Program-made: the position numbers and the translations under genes | DNA from: Mucilaginibacter sp. | Lineage (GTDB): Bacteria > Bacteroidota > Bacteroidia > Sphingobacteriales > Sphingobacteriaceae | NCBI RefSeq assembly: GCF_025359345.1 | Contig: NZ_JANYGQ010000014.1 | Location: 20,565 to 84,564 of the forward strand | Length of the DNA: 64,000 nucleotides | Direction: 5' to 3' | Shown here: piece by piece, positions 58,990 through 64,000 of the stretch | Numbering within the stretch: the stretch's first letter is position 1 | Layout: each line of letters starts with the position of its first letter | Notes under the pieces: model-generated | The model's database searches: none | Seen by the model: the letters and a program-made list of their open reading frames with translations, nothing else | What the model was told of the DNA's origin: nothing

Positions 58990-61083
58990 GTGAAGCTGCT
59001 CATCCCTGATAAATTCATCCCGGCGATTTATTGTTGGCTGGCATTGACTTTCTGTGTTTTTAGCGCATGCAATAACAGCCAAAAACAAACGGAAGCCGAA
59101 AAGCAAATAGATCTATTAGCACCCACCGACAGGTTATCAATAGTAGCCCGCGAAAAAATGCTACCCTATGCCGATTCGGTATACCGCGCGCAAAAACACA
59201 AAACCCCGTATCTTAAAGCCGGCCGTTTAATGGCTTATTCAAACTACTACGATTTAAAAGCTCAATATGCCCAATCAACCCCATATGTTGATTCAGCCAT
59301 TGCAATAATTGCAAACCAGGACTTAACAGACAGCACGTGGACCAATTACTATTTTGCGGCCAATATCCATAAAGCTGTATTGCTGTTTAAAACCGGGCAT
59401 TATTCATCAGCTATCAATATCTACTCCGATATAAAAGGCCTGGCAGACAGGCCGGGAAATAAATGCAGGATTGGGTATAAACTTGATAATAATATCGGCC
59501 TTATATTATATAAGCAGCAAAAGTTTGACGAGGCCAGGCGGTATTTCATGCTTGCTTATAACGAATTGAAGGAATGTTCGGCCGATAAATATGTGGCCGG
59601 TTATGAACAGCAATTCCTGGATAATGTTGGTTTGGGCTTTGTTAAACAGGGCAATGCCGATAGTGCACTTGCATATTACCGAAGGGCACTGCATGTAACA
59701 ATTGCCGACTCCGATAAATTTAGCCGCGATGCAGTGCAAAACAATGTCTCAAAACAGGTAAGCAGGGGCGTCATTATCACAAATATGGCCCAGGTATTTG
59801 TTAAACAAAATAAGCTTGACAGCGCCGAAATGTTTATCAAGAAAAATATTGTTATCAATGCGCTCACCTTTAAAAACGAAATCAAATATGCGCAACTGTC
59901 GCAATTGTACCTGGCCGACCTTTATGACTTAAGGAAGCAGTACCCAAAAATGAGGGAAACCCTGGCCAGCCTTAGAAAAAGCCTTGATACAATCCATAAT
60001 GATGAAGTTGAGCTGGGCTGGCGAAAATCTATGGCTGTTTACGCCGGTAAAAATAACCTGCCGCTGGAGGAGTTGAAATTCAACAACAGGTACCTTGCAT
60101 TTAAAGATTCGCTTAACGAAGCCCGCTTAGCCAACACGGCATCAGACATTTCTAAAGAACTAAAAGCCAAAGGGCAGCAAATGGATATCATTTTGCTGCA
60201 AAAGGATAATGAACTTAGTCATCTGTACTTATGGATAACTATAGCACTTTCAGTAATGGCCCTGGCTATAGTGGCTTTAGTGTATTATTATTATCGCAAA
60301 GGCAAAAAGAAGAATGATGCATTGAGCCTGCTGAACAGTGAAGTAAGCGAGCAAAACGATAAACTTGAATTTGCAATGGTTGAGCTTGAAAAAAGCAATA
60401 CCGATAAGGAACGTATTTTAAAAGTGGTGGCGCATGACTTGCGCGACCCGATAGGTGGCGTTGCCAGCCTGGTAGACACCATCCTTAATGATGATTTGCC
60501 CGAAGAGGATGAAAAGCAGAGCCTGCGGCTGATTGAAAGATCGCTTGGTAATTCGCTAACCCTGATTAATGAGTTGCTGGTGCTTGATTTTGGGGCTGAG
60601 CAAATTAAGTTACATAAAGAACCGGTGGATATTAACGAAACAGTTATACAATGCACAGCATTAATGCAATTAATTGCCGATAAGAAACATCAACAGTTAA
60701 AATTCACTCCATTGCCTGAGCCGTTAACAGTACGCGTCGACAAAAAGAAGATTGAGAGAACTATTAATAACCTTGTTGGCAATGCCATTAAATTTAGCCC
60801 CGCCGGCGAAAAAATCAGCATAAGCCTTCAACAAAAAAACAATGCAGTAATAATTTCCGTGGCCGATAACGGCATAGGTATACCGCCGGAAATGCGGGGC
60901 GAACTGTTTAATAAATTTGGCAACACCAGGCGAATGGGAACAGCCGGCGAAAAATCATTTGGGCTCGGGCTTTCGGTTTGCAAACAGATAGTGGAAGCCC
61001 ACAGCGGCAAAATATGGGTAAAAAGTGAGCCGCAAGCGGGTACGGTTTTTTATGTTGAATTGCCGTTAGGATATGATATTTAG
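58990..61083 (+). CDS. TPR-containing sensor histidine kinase
   Basis: 697 residues, read from GTG 58990. A lipobox-like signal is present (ALTFCVFSAC). The sensor half (about 35-400) holds tetratricopeptide repeats, including NIGLILYKQQKFDEARRYF and DNVGLGFVKQGNADSALAYY. A membrane helix spans about 412-433 (WITIALSVMALAIVALVYYY), then a coiled coil, the HisKA with H482 (VVAHDLRDPIGG) and the HATPase with NLVGNAIKFSP, VADNGIGIPPEM and FGLGLSVCKQIVEAH. A hybrid class with periplasmic TPR sensors is common in Bacteroidota. The 3' end overlaps the convergent LytTR gene by 18 nt. Confidence 0.92.
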   Translation: MKLLIPDKFIPAIYCWLALTFCVFSACNNSQKQTEAEKQIDLLAPTDRLSIVAREKMLPYADSVYRAQKHKTPYLKAGRLMAYSNYYDLKAQYAQSTPYVDSAIAIIANQDLTDSTWTNYYFAANIHKAVLLFKTGHYSSAINIYSDIKGLADRPGNKCRIGYKLDNNIGLILYKQQKFDEARRYFMLAYNELKECSADKYVAGYEQQFLDNVGLGFVKQGNADSALAYYRRALHVTIADSDKFSRDAVQNNVSKQVSRGVIITNMAQVFVKQNKLDSAEMFIKKNIVINALTFKNEIKYAQLSQLYLADLYDLRKQYPKMRETLASLRKSLDTIHNDEVELGWRKSMAVYAGKNNLPLEELKFNNRYLAFKDSLNEARLANTASDISKELKAKGQQMDIILLQKDNELSHLYLWITIALSVMALAIVALVYYYYRKGKKKNDALSLLNSEVSEQNDKLEFAMVELEKSNTDKERILKVVAHDLRDPIGGVASLVDTILNDDLPEEDEKQSLRLIERSLGNSLTLINELLVLDFGAEQIKLHKEPVDINETVIQCTALMQLIADKKHQQLKFTPLPEPLTVRVDKKKIERTINNLVGNAIKFSPAGEKISISLQQKNNAVIISVADNGIGIPPEMRGELFNKFGNTRRMGTAGEKSFGLGLSVCKQIVEAHSGKIWVKSEPQAGTVFYVELPLGYDI

Positions 61084-61809
61084 CTGCTGCTTTAAATTTT
61101 TTATATAAACATCAGAGATATTGAAGGACTGCCGGGCGGTTATGGCCTCGTTATCCACAATTTTTTCAAGATACCTGGTATGTAAAACTTCGGCCCGGTT
61201 TATCTGCACAAAGCTGGTTTTCAAAGCATCTGGAATAACATACTGCAACGTTTTCTGTAGCGAACTTCGTACCATATAGGTATCGCCGTTATTGGTGACT
61301 ATGCTGGTATGATTAGTTTCCGACTTCAGGTAAACTACGTTTTGCCATTCTACACGTACATATTTATTACCCAATTTTACAAAAAAACTATCAGGTGATG
61401 CAGCAGTTTTGGGAGTTTCGGCGACTTGCCCCGCCGAAAAATGGTGAAGCGCACTCTGGATGCTGATGTACAATGAAGCCGGGTTAAAAGGCTTGGTTAA
61501 AAAAGCAGATGGCATAGCTGCAGCGGTTTCGTTTAGGATACCATCGTGCACCGAACTTGTTATAAAAATAAATGGCTTTTTGAGCATACCACTGATCGGC
61601 TTACCCAATTCAATGCCGCTGTTTTTACCGTGAAGGTTAATATCGAGCAATGCGATATCGAAATTATTTGCACGGATAGCAGTTAAAGCGTCGTCGAGGT
61701 TACCCGCGCTGCCTGCTATTTTATAACCGAATTGGTTAAGTACGTGTTTTATTTTCTGCATCCAGGTTTCCTCATCCTCAATGATTAAAACTGAAATATC
61801 GCTTTGCAT
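61066..61809 (-). CDS. LytTR family response regulator
   Basis: 247 residues. An N-terminal receiver has acidic EDEE (11-14), D56 (FDIALLDINLHGKNSG) and K106 (AFLTKPF). The C-terminal LytTR DNA-binding domain covers about 143-245 (YVRVEWQNVVYLKSETNH, SSLQKTLQYVIP, FVQINRAEVLH). Its stop lies inside the end of the convergent kinase gene, so the two share 18 nt. The pair may be functional partners, but antiparallel overlap does not prove this. Confidence 0.92.
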   Translation of the reverse strand: MQSDISVLIIEDEETWMQKIKHVLNQFGYKIAGSAGNLDDALTAIRANNFDIALLDINLHGKNSGIELGKPISGMLKKPFIFITSSVHDGILNETAAAMPSAFLTKPFNPASLYISIQSALHHFSAGQVAETPKTAASPDSFFVKLGNKYVRVEWQNVVYLKSETNHTSIVTNNGDTYMVRSSLQKTLQYVIPDALKTSFVQINRAEVLHTRYLEKIVDNEAITARQSFNISDVYIKNLKQQLNIIS

Positions 61810-61849
61810 TTTGTGTGGATGATTTTCTTACGTGAGCATATTCGTACAT

Positions 61850-61877
61850 CAGACTTCTGACTTCCGACTCCTCCTCC
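61850..61877. repeat. Heptamer array upstream of the LytTR gene
   Basis: CAGACTT, CTGACTT, CCGACTC and CTCCTCC in 7-nt register, about 40 nt upstream of the LytTR start. It belongs to the general short-period pattern of the window. Confidence 0.6.
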
Positions 61878-62044
61878 AAATATATCCAAATTATTTCTAC
61901 CGCTCAATAAAACCCTTTTATCATCAAAAAAAAGCCTTTCGTGTTCATTGGCGAAATTGCTAAGGCGGTATCCGCTAAATTCAAAGCACTTATTAAAAAT
62001 CACAATAGCCACCGGCAGAAAAGTTATTATAAATATTTAACCCC

Positions 62045-64000
62045 ATGCAAAAGTTTGACCTATTCCCCCCCGTAATTTCCGGCTTTCAACAAATAATGAA
62101 AGCTGCTTCCGAACGCCTGATTAAAATAATTACACGCCCGCTGCTAACAGTTGCGTTACTGGTATCGGTAACCGCGGAGAATGTTTTTGCACAGGTCCCG
62201 TCAATAAGTTATGGCGTCGCAAAAAACTACCTCGTAAACGCGGCAATTACTCCGCTGTCGCCAACCAATAACGGTGGCGCAGTAACGGCGCCTGGTTACA
62301 GTAGCAGCCCGGTAAACATATTTTCGGGCACATCGTACTCAGTTAGTTTTGTACGTGATGCATCCAACAATATATACACGTTTGATTTTTCTGTTTCCAA
62401 CAACCGCAAGCTGGTAAAATTATCGCCCACGGGCACCAACCCCGTTGAGTTATTGACTTTTTTAGGCAGACCCGAAGATATTGCTATTGACCCCTCAGGG
62501 AATGTATTTGCGCTTGATGGTGCAACCATTTATAAAATTACCCCGGCAGGTGCAGTTAGTACGTTTCAAACCGTCAGTTCGGCCAGTGGTATTGGAATAG
62601 ATGGAGCCGGTAACGTGTATGTGGCAAGGTATTCCGCTAGTACAACGTCAATTCTTGAATTCCCTGCTGATGGAGGGAGTAGTATTAGTATCGGTTCGGG
62701 CCTTGGATACATGACTGACGTAGCGGTTGACGCCGCCGGCAATGTTTATGTTTGTAATGATAATGATGCCTCAATAAAAAAGATCCCTGCTGATGGCAGC
62801 AGCATGATAACTATAGCCTCGGGATTTACGAACTTCAGTACAGCGGATCTGTCACAGATAACGGTTGACCCATCCGGCAATATCTTTTTCTCGGAAAGCA
62901 ACGCGTCAAAAGTTTCGGAGATTCCGGCAGGCAGCAATACCCCTATCGCAATAGGTTCAGGATTCTTTGCACCAGAGGGATTAATGTTAGATGCGACCGG
63001 TAACCTTTTCATTATTGACAATGGAACCTTAAAGAAATTTAAACCTATAGGCGGCTATTATATTAGTCCTGCTTTGCCTGCGGGTTTGAGCATTGACCAA
63101 ACTACCGGTATCATAAGCGGCACACCCACTGTGTTAAGCGATGCAACAAATTACACCATTACAGCATCGAACGCAAGTGGCAGCAGCAGCGTTACTATTA
63201 GCATAGGAGTTCTTGCCTCGGTATCGACAGATGCTAATTTAACCGGGTTAACAATAAGTCCCGGAAGCTTTTCTCCGGCTTTTGATAAGGCGAGGTTTTT
63301 GTATACAATGGATGTCCCCTACAGTACAACCAGCATAACCTTAACGCCAACCCTTGAGGATCCTAATGCTACGGTTCAAATATATGCGCACTTTGTAACA
63401 AGTGGCACACCATCATTAGATATACCGTTGGCGCCAGGCACAAATACAGCTTCAGTACTCGTTTTTGCCCAGGACGGAACCACCAAAAATGTTTACAGAG
63501 TAGCGGTTACCAGGGCAGCGGCAAGTACAGTGGCCGATTTAAGCAATCTTACTACTTCTGCAAATTCATTTACCCCGGCCTTTGATGTTAACACCACCAG
63601 CTACAATGCTTCAGTGCCAAATGACTCGCTTACTACTACAATAACACCAACCGTTGCAGATGCCAGCGCAACAATAAAGGTACGTGTTAATGCAGGCAGT
63701 TATAAACTTATAAGCAGCGGCAGCATGTCAGACCTGCTTGCACTACATGCAGGCGATAATAAAATTGACGTGCAGGTAACCGCACAGGATGGTACCACTA
63801 CAAAAACTTACACCTTAACAGTTAACCGGGCGCTTGCTACCAATAACGTGTTAACCACACTTAAGTACTATCCCGGCATAATGCAAACCCAGGTGGGCGG
63901 ACCTGACTACAAGAACTTCACTGCAACAGTGGCCAATACCTTTACGTCAATTACTGCAACCCCTACAACGCAGGATCCGACAGCTACAGTTACAATAAAT
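62045..64000 (+). CDS. Large NHL/Ig/cadherin-like repeat surface protein (partial)
   Basis: Open from ATG 62045 to the window edge: 652 codons without a stop. ATG 62096 is an alternative start that puts a signal peptide (LLTVALLVSVTAENVFAQ) closer to the N-terminus. Residues about 100-330 hold NHL-type repeats (DIAIDPSGNVFAL, IGIDGAGNVYVA, DVAVDAAGNVYVCNDN). A putative Ig follows (LPAGLSIDQTTGIISGTP), then cadherin-like beta-sandwich units (LTTLKYYP, GPDYKNFTATVANTF) identical in type to surface proteins A and B. A type IX C-terminal sorting domain is expected beyond the window. Confidence 0.82.
   Translation, partial: MQKFDLFPPVISGFQQIMKAASERLIKIITRPLLTVALLVSVTAENVFAQVPSISYGVAKNYLVNAAITPLSPTNNGGAVTAPGYSSSPVNIFSGTSYSVSFVRDASNNIYTFDFSVSNNRKLVKLSPTGTNPVELLTFLGRPEDIAIDPSGNVFALDGATIYKITPAGAVSTFQTVSSASGIGIDGAGNVYVARYSASTTSILEFPADGGSSISIGSGLGYMTDVAVDAAGNVYVCNDNDASIKKIPADGSSMITIASGFTNFSTADLSQITVDPSGNIFFSESNASKVSEIPAGSNTPIAIGSGFFAPEGLMLDATGNLFIIDNGTLKKFKPIGGYYISPALPAGLSIDQTTGIISGTPTVLSDATNYTITASNASGSSSVTISIGVLASVSTDANLTGLTISPGSFSPAFDKARFLYTMDVPYSTTSITLTPTLEDPNATVQIYAHFVTSGTPSLDIPLAPGTNTASVLVFAQDGTTKNVYRVAVTRAAASTVADLSNLTTSANSFTPAFDVNTTSYNASVPNDSLTTTITPTVADASATIKVRVNAGSYKLISSGSMSDLLALHAGDNKIDVQVTAQDGTTTKTYTLTVNRALATNNVLTTLKYYPGIMQTQVGGPDYKNFTATVANTFTSITATPTTQDPTATVTIN

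Overview
The window looks like chromosomal DNA of a gliding-type Bacteroidota, most likely a Sphingobacteriaceae member close to Mucilaginibacter or Pedobacter. This placement is an inference from gene content, not a database result. The evidence is: giant repeat proteins with a gliding-motility-associated C-terminal domain (type IX secretion), a TonB-dependent receptor of the outer-membrane barrel type, a CreD operon with a winged-helix regulator, a BT_3928-like DoxX protein, a bacterial GH3 protein, Bacteroidota-style -7 boxes (TAnnTTTG) and few Shine-Dalgarno sites.

Layout. 0-2.3 kb: the tail of an unknown gene, a Rieske-like lipoprotein, a TetR regulator and a leucine-rich-repeat protein. 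2.3-8 kb: a membrane-stress type cluster (membrane protein, winged-helix regulator, small membrane protein, ferritin-like protein, CreD), followed by three tandem paralogous membrane proteins. Three copies of a 17-bp palindrome (ACTTTG-N5-CAAAGT) stand in front of three of these transcription units. 8-27.6 kb: mostly housekeeping genes (rlmD, a phosphoribosyltransferase, aroK, an orphan peptide-type permease, a DoxX-like protein, folP, GNAT, two small lipoproteins, a restriction-like nuclease, GH3, lptB, recJ, an MBL hydrolase, a receiver protein, a zinc metalloprotease, an oxidoreductase and a thioredoxin-like lipoprotein). 27.7-35.4 kb: two giant paralogous surface proteins. 36-38.6 kb: a TonB-dependent receptor.

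39-46.1 kb is visibly more AT-rich and looks like accessory DNA. It holds two proteins of unknown function, an OLD-family ATPase/nuclease with a small WYL-like partner, an Abi-alpha (DUF4393) protein, and a decayed REP-associated transposase with two REP-like hairpins. 46.4-49.5 kb has three glycosyltransferase-type genes. 49.8-53.6 kb has a tail-collar protein, a small membrane protein, a lipoprotein, an S53 peptidase and a SnoaL-like protein. 53.6-57.3 kb is the transglutaminase / alpha-E / circularly permuted ATP-grasp gene set. 57.7-61.8 kb has a receiver protein, a secreted protein, a TPR histidine kinase and a convergent LytTR regulator. From 62 kb a third large repeat protein runs off the right edge.

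The most unusual structural signal lies between the genes. At least sixteen intergenic gaps carry short degenerate tandem arrays with a strict period of 7, 8 or 9 nt. The longest is about 29 heptads in one register between the ATP-grasp and alpha-E genes. Related heptads or octamers recur at distant loci, often touching a start or stop codon, and I saw none in the AT-rich island. No rRNA, tRNA or CRISPR array was recognised.
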